This document shows positions 20,809 through 31,169 of a stretch of DNA of 64,000 nt, piece by piece. The notes beneath the pieces are model-generated. The model was given only the letters and a program-made list of their open reading frames with translations, was not told the DNA's origin and ran no database searches. The DNA lies in NCBI RefSeq assembly GCF_910592395.1, contig NC_088321.1:13268001-13332000 (forward strand), in the 5' to 3' direction. The position numbers were made by a program, and so were the translations under genes. The DNA is from Lineus longissimus (taxonomy: Eukaryota; Nemertea; Pilidiophora; Heteronemertea; Lineidae). Every line of letters starts with the position of its first letter. Position 1 is the stretch's first letter.

Positions 20809-23202
20809 CTAATCTGTATTTTCACACAACATTTCTGCCCAGCGATCAAACACTGCAATGTATTCATCAATCTTGGACATATCGACCTGTGCACCACTGG
20901 AGTTTTCCTGCTCTACCCTAACATGCTCTGCTTGAGACATGTCATCCCCCTGATCTATTTGAGATGTGGCACTTGTTCCACTTTTAATATTGGCGAACTC
21001 TACAGGAGAAATGTCACATGGTTCGCTTTTGATATCAACCTGCTCAATAGGAGACAAGTTATCTGGCTCACTTATCACCTTGGCCTGTTCGAAAGGACAC
21101 ATGTCACCTGGTTCACCTTTGACATTGGCCTGATCTGTAGGATATATGTCACATGGTCCAACTACCTGTATGATATATCCCTGCTCTTGAAGAGACAAGT
21201 CATATTGCTCACTTTTTACATTGACCTGGTCTGTAGGAGATGTGTCACATGGCTCACTTTTGACATTGGCCCCCTCTTTAGGAAATGCGTAAAACGGCTC
21301 ACCTTTGACATCTGCCTGCTTAACAGGAGACATGTTACCTGACATTTCACACGGTCTCACTACCTCTATGATATAACCCTGCTCTTGAAGAGACGTGTCA
21401 CACTGCTTACTTTTTACATTGACCTGATCTGTAGGAGATGTGTCACATGGCTCACTTTTGACATTGGCCCCCTCTTCAGGAAATGCGTCGAACGGCTCAC
21501 CTTTGACCTTTCCCTGCTTAGAAGGAGACATGTTACCTAACATATCACACGGTCTCACTACCTCTATGATATAACCCTGCACTAGAAGAGACATGTCACA
21601 CTGCTTACTTTTGACATTGGTCTGTTCTATAGGAGATGTGTTACATGGCTCACTTTTGACATTGGACTGTTCTATAGGAGATGTGTCACACTGTTCACTT
21701 TTGACATTGGACTGTTCTATAGGAGATGTGTTACATGGCTCACTTTTGACATTGGACTGTTCTATAGGAGATGTGTTACATGGCTCACTTTTGACATTGG
21801 ACTGTTCTATAGGAGATGTGTTACATGGCAGGTTGAAGGCCCCACTGTTGACATTTCTCTCCTCTGTAACATGAACAGAACGTATGTCTAGTTCAGCCCT
21901 GGACTGCCCTGTAGCAGATGTGAGGGCTGGTTCAACACTTCCATCAGACTGGTCGGCAGCAAAGATGTCAATGAGTTGACTTTTAACATTTCCAAGCTGA
22001 TTAGAATTATGATCAATCGAATCTCGTTTCACACCCAGCCGCAAAACTTCATAATCTTCTCTTTTGGCAGTACCCAGACCAACAGTTTCATTCCCATTGA
22101 TAACAGTAATTTTTGCAGCAGCATCCTTGATATCCATGTCCAAACACCCGACTGCAGCAGGCAACTTTGATACCTCACTCTCAGGCTCTCTGCTGATCAA
22201 ACATTCATTCGTCGCAGAACTTGCAGGGACTGGGTTTTGTCCATTTGGAGAATTATTGTTATTTGAAGGACCAGTTAATACTACTGCATCTTCTCCCACA
22301 TCAGTTTGCTCACAACGAGACCTTGAACGAGAACTTTTCATAGCTTTGCCACTTTTTGACTTTAACCGTTTATCCTTGCCGGGACTTGCATCAGACACCT
22401 TGCGAGTATTACGAGAAGTATCATTGTGGCTGCGTTTATGTTTTCGTAAGCCAGACTCACTCTTAAAGGTTTTATGACAATATTTACAGTTGAAGCTGAG
22501 TTGGAATGGTTCGTCTCCTGCATGAACATGACGATGAGTATGACTGAGAAGAGCCTGCTTTGAGAAAAATGACTTCTCACATTGTACACATCTGAACGGT
22601 TTTTCTCCAGTGTGAATACGCTCATGATTCAATAGACTTTCACTCCGTGAAAACGATTTCTCACAATATTTGCACTGGAATGGTTTTTCTCCTGTGTGCT
22701 TACGAATATGTTTTACAAGCACTTGCTTAGTTACAAATGATTTCTCACATTGCACACATCTGAATGGTTTTTCTCCTGTGTGAACACGTTCATGATTCAA
22801 AATATTCCTCTTATCTGAAAATGATTTCTCACAATATTTGCATTTGAATGGTTTTTCTCCTGTGTGAATACGCTCATGAGTTAATAGATAATCATTCTGT
22901 GAAAATGATTTCTCACAATACTTGCACTGGAATGGTTTTTCTCCAGTGTGAATACGCTCATGACGCAATAGATGTCCCTTCTGTGGAAATGATTTCTCAC
23001 AATACTTGCACTGGAATGGTTTTTCTCCAGTGTGAATATGTTCATGAGTCAATTGACTGTTCTTACGTGAAAATGATTTCCCACAATATTGGCATTGGAA
23101 TGGTTTTCCTCCTGTATGACTGCGAATATGTCTGACAAGACTTTGCTTCGTCGAAAATAATTTGTCGCATTGTACACAAGTGATGGATGATTTTGCCGCC
23201 AT
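20809..23202 (-). CDS. C5: 9-finger C2H2 zinc-finger protein, MAAKSS type
   Basis: This encodes 797 residues. The N-terminus reads MAAKSSITCVQCDKLF rather than MAPKSS. Nine fingers span residues 7-255. Finger 2 (NSQLTH) lacks the core helix leucine, and finger 8 has the expanded SHTHRHVHAG ending. A basic segment lies at about 272-290. The tail has five 15-residue units (458-533), one reading QCDTSPIEQ, then class A modules with YIIEVV, YIIEVV and YIIQVV and the PDNLSPIEQVD block. Fingers 6-9 match C2 fingers 16-19. The finger region is shared with C6, but the tail belongs with C4 and C9. Its leader is the best preserved in the array. Confidence 0.92.
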   Translation of the reverse strand: MAAKSSITCVQCDKLFSTKQSLVRHIRSHTGGKPFQCQYCGKSFSRKNSQLTHEHIHTGEKPFQCKYCEKSFPQKGHLLRHERIHTGEKPFQCKYCEKSFSQNDYLLTHERIHTGEKPFKCKYCEKSFSDKRNILNHERVHTGEKPFRCVQCEKSFVTKQVLVKHIRKHTGEKPFQCKYCEKSFSRSESLLNHERIHTGEKPFRCVQCEKSFFSKQALLSHTHRHVHAGDEPFQLSFNCKYCHKTFKSESGLRKHKRSHNDTSRNTRKVSDASPGKDKRLKSKSGKAMKSSRSRSRCEQTDVGEDAVVLTGPSNNNNSPNGQNPVPASSATNECLISREPESEVSKLPAAVGCLDMDIKDAAAKITVINGNETVGLGTAKREDYEVLRLGVKRDSIDHNSNQLGNVKSQLIDIFAADQSDGSVEPALTSATGQSRAELDIRSVHVTEERNVNSGAFNLPCNTSPIEQSNVKSEPCNTSPIEQSNVKSEPCNTSPIEQSNVKSEQCDTSPIEQSNVKSEPCNTSPIEQTNVKSKQCDMSLLVQGYIIEVVRPCDMLGNMSPSKQGKVKGEPFDAFPEEGANVKSEPCDTSPTDQVNVKSKQCDTSLQEQGYIIEVVRPCEMSGNMSPVKQADVKGEPFYAFPKEGANVKSEPCDTSPTDQVNVKSEQYDLSLQEQGYIIQVVGPCDIYPTDQANVKGEPGDMCPFEQAKVISEPDNLSPIEQVDIKSEPCDISPVEFANIKSGTSATSQIDQGDDMSQAEHVRVEQENSSGAQVDMSKIDEYIAVFDRWAEMLCENTD
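21603..21828. repeat. Coding 45-bp minisatellite, 5 units (C5 tail)
   Basis: Five units. The fourth in protein order is a hybrid (QCDTSPIEQSNVKSE) and the last ends VKSK. Confidence 0.93.
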
Positions 23203-23492
23203 CCTAGTGCTCAAAGGGCACAAAGATTAGGCCAATACAAGTCCTCTTCCTTGAACCATAACATAGATCTCGCGCTCCCTCAATCACTTTCTTTACCCAC
23301 TCAAAACATTTCGCTACTCGATCATCCGTCCAACCAACTGGGGTCGATCATCAAGGTCACAGAGATTGTGCAGTTTATCTGCTAATTTCTTGAGTTTCGC
23401 TTGATACATTTTTTTGGTGCGTTCAACAATTCGGAGACGTTTCCGCTCCTGTCTTGGTAGTAATTTATCATCAGTGACCTCTGCCACGACAC
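23203..23492 (-). other. C5 5' leader with the longest open VVAEVTDD frame
   Basis: Acceptor TTTTTATTTGTAG at 23493-23494. The frame runs about 59 codons: VVAEVTDDKLLPRQERKRLR, a Lys-rich stretch (AKLKKLADKLHNLCDLDDRP), then QLVGRMIE and stop at about 23314. A one-base shift near DDRP would join it to the VGRTDDRVAEYFEW frame seen in C11, so I infer an ancestral N-terminal segment now broken. Here the CTTGTATTGG stretch also lacks one base relative to C3 and C4, breaking the link to the CDS. Confidence 0.5.
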
Positions 23493-23754
23493 CTACAAAT
23501 AAAAAGGATGATAGAAAGGGTACAATTTTGTTGAATTGTTTAATGAAAGCCAAAATACTTCTAACAGATTGCGTTTACATCTTTTTACAAGATAACCACG
23601 AACCAGGTTTCAAACCCTAATCATATGAATTTTGGATGAACGCTACAATGGCAACCGGCAGCCATTTTGGATTTTGGATCGGGCACGAAATCCACCATTT
23701 GGATTAAATTGATAAAATGATATTAGAATTAATGATATACACATATAAAGTAGA

Positions 23755-23912
23755 ACCTCTCTATGAAGGACACCCTCGGGATTGATAAGTCCTGTACTTA
23801 ATCATGTGACTAGTGAGGTGCCTGATTAGACACAGGTCTAGTTGAATGGTAACAACCAATTTGGGACCAAACCTAGTGTCCTTCATACAGTGGTTGTCCC
23901 GAATAGAGAGGT
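23755..23912. mobile_element. MITE-like palindromic element in S5
   Basis: Long form with AATGGTAACAACC centre; flanked on the left by ACACATATAAAGTAG, a variant shared with S6, S7 and S9. Confidence 0.5.
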
Positions 23913-25871
23913 ATTTGATATTAAGGGAGGATCCACTGCATATGCTTTCCTTAGTTACCGCTCCAGATAAACGAATCTACGCAGATGGAGGACTTCACCA
24001 GATTCTTAAGAAGGTGGGAATCAGATTATGAGCAGTTTCACCACGTGGGAATTAGACTATGAAAGATCAATATCAGTGTCAGGGGGTAGGGATCAGATTA
24101 TAAATGATGTCAGCATGCAAGAATCGGGAAATGATAGAATAAGCAGGGGGCGGGGATTTGATTATGAATGTTGTCAGCATTTGAGGATTAGATTATGAAT
24201 GGTGTCAGGGAGTGGGAATCAGATCAACACCTGCAACGATTATTAAAGGCTTACACTAAATGCTAATAATTTGAAATATGATTTTGAAAATTACCCATTG
24301 CGTAAATACACACTAAATAAAAGTGTCAGTACTTGCTGTTGTCAAGACATCTATACAAATACTATAAATACCGGGGTAGTAAATTCGTATGCATAATTAC
24401 TACCATATGGCCTTGTGTATAACTGCATTTTCATTTTCCTTGACCACCAGTTAAAGAATGCATCAGACCTTTAAAAAACAGTCTCAGCTGGTTGAGATTA
24501 TCCTTTGCCTCGTTCTATGCCATTAAACTTTTAAAGGGATACACCATTCGTGTTCAATATATTTACTGGTGGTTCAGGAAAATAGAAATACAAAATCGAT
24601 GCGGTAGTGCAGTTATAATGCAGGCCAATGGTCAGGTGTCTGACATTGTTTGAAATTTCACAAGCGTTTACTGTAGATATTGAAGATAACTGCAGCTTTT
24701 CCCGTGTTCAGATATAGTATTCTCATTCATGCCAAACAGTTCAGTTGAGTTGAAGCTTTATAGGCTTGTGACTCTAGGTTACACAAAGGTTGAAGTTTTG
24801 AGAAATCTTTCGAGATGACTTAGTATAATAGTAATCGTTGTTGCAAATATGTGACAACCGATATTGCACAATGGAGGCCTACGGTACTGGAGTGCCTTCT
24901 ATTCTTTTACGTATTTTATCAGTGGTGGGTGTTTGTCAGTCGATGGGGGACGGGGGGGGGGGGGGCATGACCGTGGGAGGATGTCTTATTTCAACGTGGT
25001 AAAGCCTCAGTCTTAGTGATAGTGCAGCAGGTAAACATGCCATGCATATGTGCAAAAGCAATCTTCTGATCTTGAGATACGCCTCCCGTTTCTCTAGTCA
25101 AAGGCCAATCAAAAACCAGGAATATTGTAATTTTTCAGGGACACCCGGTAGCCAAGTTTAACGATGTGCACCACACTTGTCTCTAGTTATTACGGCTGAT
25201 ATAGCATATATATAGATAAACGATGGAATTACGAAGTTACCAAAAGGATGAGTGATACACGGAGTAGCGTCTTTATTATCTCCTACGCTGATCTTTTAGT
25301 TTGATCGCTGCGAAATTGGCACATTTTATCAAAATTGGAAACAATAATAGGATTTCATGATATCGTAGTTGACTAATTGGTTCACAGATGGCACTTTTGG
25401 ATAACCGTAAGGGTTTTGGAAAGTGAAGAAGCGGTCTATCTGAGTTCATGACAGCCAAGACACTTTACTGTTTTTTCTTCGGGACATACCAGCTGACATT
25501 TCAAGCAATAACCGCGCATTAATATGAAGTGATATTTTGACTCATAGAGTGGCCTTTGGAGGGGTCAGGAGCAAGCCATTACAGCCTACTGAAGTGAATT
25601 GCTGCCTTACAAGGTATGCAAAGGAGCAAGCCACTGGCTTTGGAGGGATCCTTTTCAGATTCAAGACACCGCGGCCGCTATCTGGAGTGTACTATGGAAG
25701 GGTGGTTCCCCTCGGACGGGGTCAAGACAGGTGACTTGGTTGTCTTGTTTGTAGATCAATACGAAATTCCTTGTATGGAAATCCTTCTCATTCCAGACTA
25801 TTTACCGGTACAAATTGTTTATGGAGAAGGCTGACAAGAAATGAATACAGCCATAGTTTAGTTATTTTAAT

Positions 25872-25877
25872 TTTATT
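25872..25877 (-). promoter_or_regulatory. Polyadenylation signal of C6
   Basis: AATAAA on the minus strand, about 190 bases past the stop, in the short-flank context. Confidence 0.45.
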
Positions 25878-26066
25878 GTATTCACTCAAGCTTTTACACA
25901 ATGTATTAATCACGTGGTCTATTTCCATGGATACTCGAACTTGCTAAAAACTCAAAAAAAAAAGAGGAAACCGAGCCCTCCATACACATGAGACTAAGAC
26001 TGGTCGCCTTTTTGAATCATCGATCACTGATTTAACAGGAGAATACAACAGTTATATTCTATTGAC

Positions 26067-28292
26067 CTAATCTGTATTTTCACACAACATTTCTGCCCAG
26101 CGATCAAACACTGCAATGTATTCATCAATCTTGGACATAGCGACATGTGCACCACTGGAGTTTTCCTGCTCTACCCTAACATGCCCTGCTTGAGACATGT
26201 CATCCCCCAGACCTACAGGAGATGTTGCACTTGTTCCACTCTTAATATTGGCCATCTCTACAGGAGAAATGTCACATCGTTCGCTGTTAATACCTGGTTC
26301 ACCTTTGACATTGGCCTGATCTGTAGGATATATGTCACATGGTCCAACTACCTGTATGATATATCCCTGCTCTTGAAGAGACAAGTCACATTGCTCACTT
26401 TTGACATTGGCCCCCTCGTTAGGAAATGCGTCAAACGGCTCACCTTTGACATCTGCCTGCTTAACAGGAGACATGTTACCTGACATATCACACGGTCTCA
26501 CTACCTCTATGATATAACCCTGCTCTTGAAGAGACATGTCACACTGCTTACTTTTTACATTGACCTGATCTGTAGGAGATGTGTCAACTGGCTCACTTTT
26601 GACATTAGCCCCCTCTTTAGGAAATGCGTCAAACGGCCCACCTTTGACACTCGCCTGCTTAGAAGGAGACATGTTACCTAACATATCACACGGTCTCACT
26701 ACCTCTATGATATAACCCTGCTCTTGAAGAGACATGTCACATTGTTCACTTTTGACATTGGTCTGTTCTATAGGAGATGTGTTACATGGTTCACTTTTGA
26801 CATTGGACTGTTCTATAGGAGATGTGTTACATGGCAGGTTGAAGGCCCCACTGTTGACATTTCTCTCCTCTGTAACATGAACAGAACGTATGTCTAGTTC
26901 AGCCCTGGACTGCCCTGTAGCAGATGTGAGGGCTGGTTCAACACTTTCATCAGACTGGTCGGCAGCAAACATGTCAATGAGTTGACTTTTAACATTTCCA
27001 AGCTGATTAGAATTATGATCAATCGAATCTCGTTTCACACCCAGCCGCAAAACTTCATAATCTTTTCTTTTGGCAGTACCCAGACCAACAGTTTCATTCC
27101 CATTGATAACAGTCATTTTTGCAGCAGCATCCTTGATATCCATGTCCAAACACCCGACTGCAGCAGGCAACTTTGATACCTCACTCTCAGGCTCTCTGCT
27201 GATCAAACATTCATTCGTCGCAGAACTTGCAGGGACTGGGTTTTGTCCATTTGGAGAATTATTGTTATTTGAAGGACCAGTTAATACTACTGCATCTTCT
27301 CCCACATCAGTTTGTTCACAACGAGACCTTGAACGAGAACTTTTCATAGCTTTGCCACTTTTTGACTTTAACCGTTTATCCTTGCCGGGACTTGCATCAG
27401 ACACCTTGCGAGTGTTAACAGAAGTATCATTGTGGCTGCGTTTATGTTTTCGTAAGCCAGACTCACTCTTAAAGGTTTTATGACAATATTTACAGTTGAA
27501 GCTGAGTTGGAATGGTTCGTCTCCTGCATGAACATGACGATGAGTATGACTGAGAAGAGCCTGCTTTGAGAAAAATGACTTCTCACATTGTACACATCTG
27601 AACGGTTTTTCTCCAGTGTGAATACGCTCATGATTCAATAGACTTTCACTCCGTGAAAACGATTTCTCACAATATTTGCACTGGAATGGTTTTTCTCCTG
27701 TGTGCTTACGAATATGTTTTACAAGCACTTGCTTAGTTACAAATGATTTCTCACATTGCACACATCTGAATGGTTTTTCTCCTGTGTGAACACGTTCATG
27801 ATTCAAAATATTCCTCTTATCTGAAAATGATTTCTCACAATATTTGCATTTGAATGGTTTTTCTCCTGTGTGAATACGCTCATGAGTTAATAGATAATCA
27901 TTCTGTGAAAATGATTTCTCACAATACTTGCACTGGAATGGTTTTTCTCCAGTGTGAATACGCTCATGACGCAATAGATGTCCCTTCTGTGGAAATGATT
28001 TATCACAATATTTGCAATGGAATGGTTTTTCTCCAGTGTGAATACGCTCATGACGCAATAGATGTCCCTTCTGTGGAAATTATTTCTCACAATACTTGCA
28101 CTGGAATGGTTTTTCTCCAGTGTGAATATGTTCATGAGTCAATTGACTGTTCTTACGTGAAAATGATTTCTCACAATATTGGCATTGGAATGGTTTTCCT
28201 CCTGTATGACTGCGAATATGTCTGACAAGACTTTGCTTCGTCGAAAATAATTTGTCGCATTGTACACAAGTGATGGATGATTTTGCCGCCAT
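26067..28292 (-). pseudogene. C6: zinc-finger gene with a single nonsense codon in finger 3
   Basis: The region is in frame for all 742 codons from MAAKSSITC to the normal stop, except for one TAA at 28080-28082, where the serine codon of CEKSF (TCA in relatives) has become TAA. The first piece encodes 70 residues with two complete fingers; the rest (26067-28079) stays open. Without the stop there would be 10 fingers: C5 fingers with finger 3 duplicated (FPQKGHLLRHE twice). A second change replaces Arg-Asn with Val-Asn after finger 10 (NDTSVNTRK). The tail has two 15-residue units and is class B (SSGAHVAMSK), so it is mosaic between C5-type fingers and C7/C8-type tail. The single lesion suggests a recent loss, a polymorphism or a base-call error. 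Confidence 0.85.
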
Positions 28293-28581
28293 CCTAGTGC
28301 TCAAAGGGCACAAAGATTAGGCCAATACAAGTCCTCTTCCTTGAACCATAACATAGATCTCGCGCTCCCTCAATCACTTTCTTTACCCATTCAAAACATT
28401 TCGCTACTCGATCATCCGTCCAACCAACTGGGGTCGATCATCAAGGTCACAGAGATTGTGCAGTTTATCTGCTAATTTCTTGAGTTTCGCTTGATACATT
28501 TTTTTAGTGCGTTCAACAATCGGAGACGTTTCCGCTCCTGTCTTGGTAGTAATTTATCATCAGTGACCTCTGCCACGACAC
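28293..28581 (-). other. C6 5' leader with splice-acceptor-like boundary
   Basis: Acceptor TTTTTATTTGCAG at 28582-28583. Nearly the same as the C5 leader, but a base is missing after GTTCAACAAT, so the long VVAEVTDD frame of C5 is broken here. Confidence 0.45.
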
Positions 28582-28844
28582 CTGCAAATAAAAAGGATGA
28601 TAGAAAGGGTACAAAATTTGTTGAATTGTTTAATGAAAGCCAAAATACTTCTAACAGATTGCGTTTACATCTTTTTACAAGATAACCACGAACCAGGTTT
28701 CAAACCCTAATCATATGAATTTTGGATGAACGCTACAATGGCAACCGGCAGCCATTTTGGATTTTGGATCGGGCACGAAATCCACCATTTGGATTAAATT
28801 GATAAAATGATATTAGAATTAATGATATACACATATAAAGTAGA

Positions 28845-29002
28845 ACCTCTCTATGAAGGACACCCTCGGGATTGATAAGTCCTGTACTTAATCATGTGAC
28901 TAGTGAGGTGCCTGATTAGACACAGGTCTAGTTGAATGGTAACAACCAATTTGGGACCAAACCTAGTGTCCTTCATACTGTGGTTGTCCCGAATAGAGAG
29001 GT
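28845..29002. mobile_element. MITE-like palindromic element in S6
   Basis: Long form; the internal CATACTGTGG replaces the CATACAGTGG of the other copies. Confidence 0.5.
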
Positions 29003-30963
29003 ATTTGATATTAAGGGAGGATCCACTGCATATGCTTTCCTTAGTTACCGCTCCAGATAAACGAATCTACGCAGATGGAGGACTTCACCAGATTCTTAAG
29101 AAGGTGGGAATCAGATTATGAGCAGTTTCACCACGTGGGAATAAGCCTATGCAAGATCAATATCAGTGTCAGGGGGTAGGGATCAGATTATAAATGATGT
29201 CAGCATGCAAGAATCGGGAAATGATAGAATAAGCAGGGGGCGGGGACTTGATTATGAATGTTGTCAGCATTTGAGAATTAGATTATGAATGGTGTCAGGG
29301 AGTGGGAATCAGATCAACACCTGCAACGATTATTAAAGGCTTACACTAAATGCTAATAATTTGAAATATGATTTTGAAAATTACCCATTGCGTAAATACA
29401 CACTAAATAAAAGTGTCAGTACATGTACTTGCTGTTGTCAAGACATCTATACAAATACTATAAATACCGGGGTAGTAAATTCATATGCATAATTACTACC
29501 ATATGGCCTTGTGTATAACTGCATTTTCATTTTCCTTGACCACCAGTTAAAGAATGCATCAGACCTTTAAAAACCAGTCTCAGCTGGTTGAGATTATCCT
29601 TTGCCTCGTTCTATGCCATTAAACTTTTAAAGGGATACACCATTCGTGTTCAATATATTTACTGGTGGTTCAGGAAAATAGAAATACAAAATCGATGCGG
29701 TAGTGCAGTTATAATGCAGGCCAATGATCAGGTGTCTGACATTGTTTGAAATTTCACAAGCGTTTACTGTAGATATTGAAGATAACTGCGTCTTTTCCCG
29801 TGTTCAGATATATTATTCTCATTCATGCCAAACAGTTCAGTTGAGTTGAAGCTTTATAGGCTTGTGACTCTAGGTTACACAAAGGTTGAAGTTTTGAGAA
29901 ATCTTTCGAGATGACTCAGTATAATAGTAATCGTTGTTGCAAATGTGACAACCGATATTGCACAATGGAGGCCTACAGTACTGGAGTGCCTTCTATTCTT
30001 TTACGTATTTTATCAGTGGTGGGCGTTTGTCAGTCGATGGGGGGCGGGGGGGGGGGGCATGACCATGGGAGGATGTCTTATTTCAATGTGGTAAAGCCTC
30101 AGTCTTAGTGATAGTGCAGCAGGTAAACATGCCATGCATATGTGCAAAAGCAATCTTCTGATCGTGAGATACGCCTCCCGTTCCTCTAGTCAAAGGCCAA
30201 TCAAAAACCAGGAATATTGTAATTTTTCAGGGACACCCGGTAGCCAAGTTTAACGATGTGCACCACACTTGTCTCTAGTTATTACGGCTGATATAGCATA
30301 TATATAGATAAACGATGGAATTACGAAGTTACCAAAAGGATGAGTGATACACGGAGTAGCGTCTTTATTATCTCCTACGCTGATCTTTTAGTTTGATCGC
30401 TGCGAAATTGGCACATTTTATCAAAATTGGAAACAATAATAGGATTTCATGATATCGTAGTTGACTAATTGGTTCACAGATGGCACTTTTGGATAACCGT
30501 AAGGGTTTTGGAAAGTGAAGAAGCGGTCTATCTGAGTTCATGACAGCCAAGACACTTTACTGTTTTTTCTTCGGGACATACCAGCTGACATTTCAAGCAA
30601 TAATCGCGCATTAATATGAAGTGATATTTTGACTCATAGAGTGGCCTTTGGAGGGGTCAGGAGCAAGCCATTACAGCCTACTGAAGTGAATTGCTGCCTT
30701 ACAAGGTATGCAAAGGAGCAAGCCACTGGCTTTGGAGGGATCCTTTTCAGATTCAAGACACCGCAGCCGCTATCTGGAGTGTACTATGGAAGGGTGGTTC
30801 CTCTCGGACGGGGTCAAGACAGGTGACTTGGTTGTCTTGTTTGTAGATCAATACGAAATTCCTTGTATGGAAATCCTTCTCATTCCAGACTATTTACCGG
30901 TACAAATTGTTTATGGAGAAGGCTGACAAGAAATGAATACAGCCATAGTTTAGTTATTTTAAT

Positions 30964-30969
30964 TTTATT
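30964..30969 (-). promoter_or_regulatory. Polyadenylation signal of C7
   Basis: AATAAA on the minus strand, about 200 bases past the stop; slightly further than in relatives because of a patch inserted between stop and signal. Confidence 0.5.
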
Positions 30970-31169
30970 GTATTCACTCAAGCTTTTACACTTGGTTGTC
31001 TTGTTTGTATTAATCACGTGGTCTATTTCCATGGATACTCGAACTTGCTAAAAACTCCAAAAAAAAGAGGAAACCGAGCCCTCCATACACATGAGACTAA
31101 GACTGGTCGCCTTTTTGAATCATCGATCACTGATTTAACAGGAGAATACAACAGTTATATTCTATTGAC

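Larger units (their letters stand above)
23493..26066. other. Spacer S5 between C5 and C6 (short 3'-flank type)
   Basis: Contains the TGGCAACCGGCAGCCATTTTGG variant near 23650, the MITE-like element at 23755-23912, GGGAATCAG repeats at about 24014-24225, a poly-G run at 24952-24965 and a short degenerate block at about 25545-25760. No gene is supported. Confidence 0.8.
28582..31169. other. Spacer S6 between C6 and C7 (short 3'-flank type)
   Basis: MITE-like element at 28845-29002. A 6-base insertion (ACATGT) sits in the GTGTCAGTACTTGC stretch at about 29421. The poly-G run is at 30039-30057, and a short degenerate block at about 30637-30850. A 19-bp duplicate patch lies in the C7 3' UTR at 30991-31009. 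No gene is supported. Confidence 0.8.

Noticed and set aside
25276-25458. A 60-residue minus-strand frame (HFPKPLRLSKSAICEP...) recurring in short-flank spacers
   Set aside because: It is interrupted by small indels in the long-flank spacers and has no recognisable domain or splice context.
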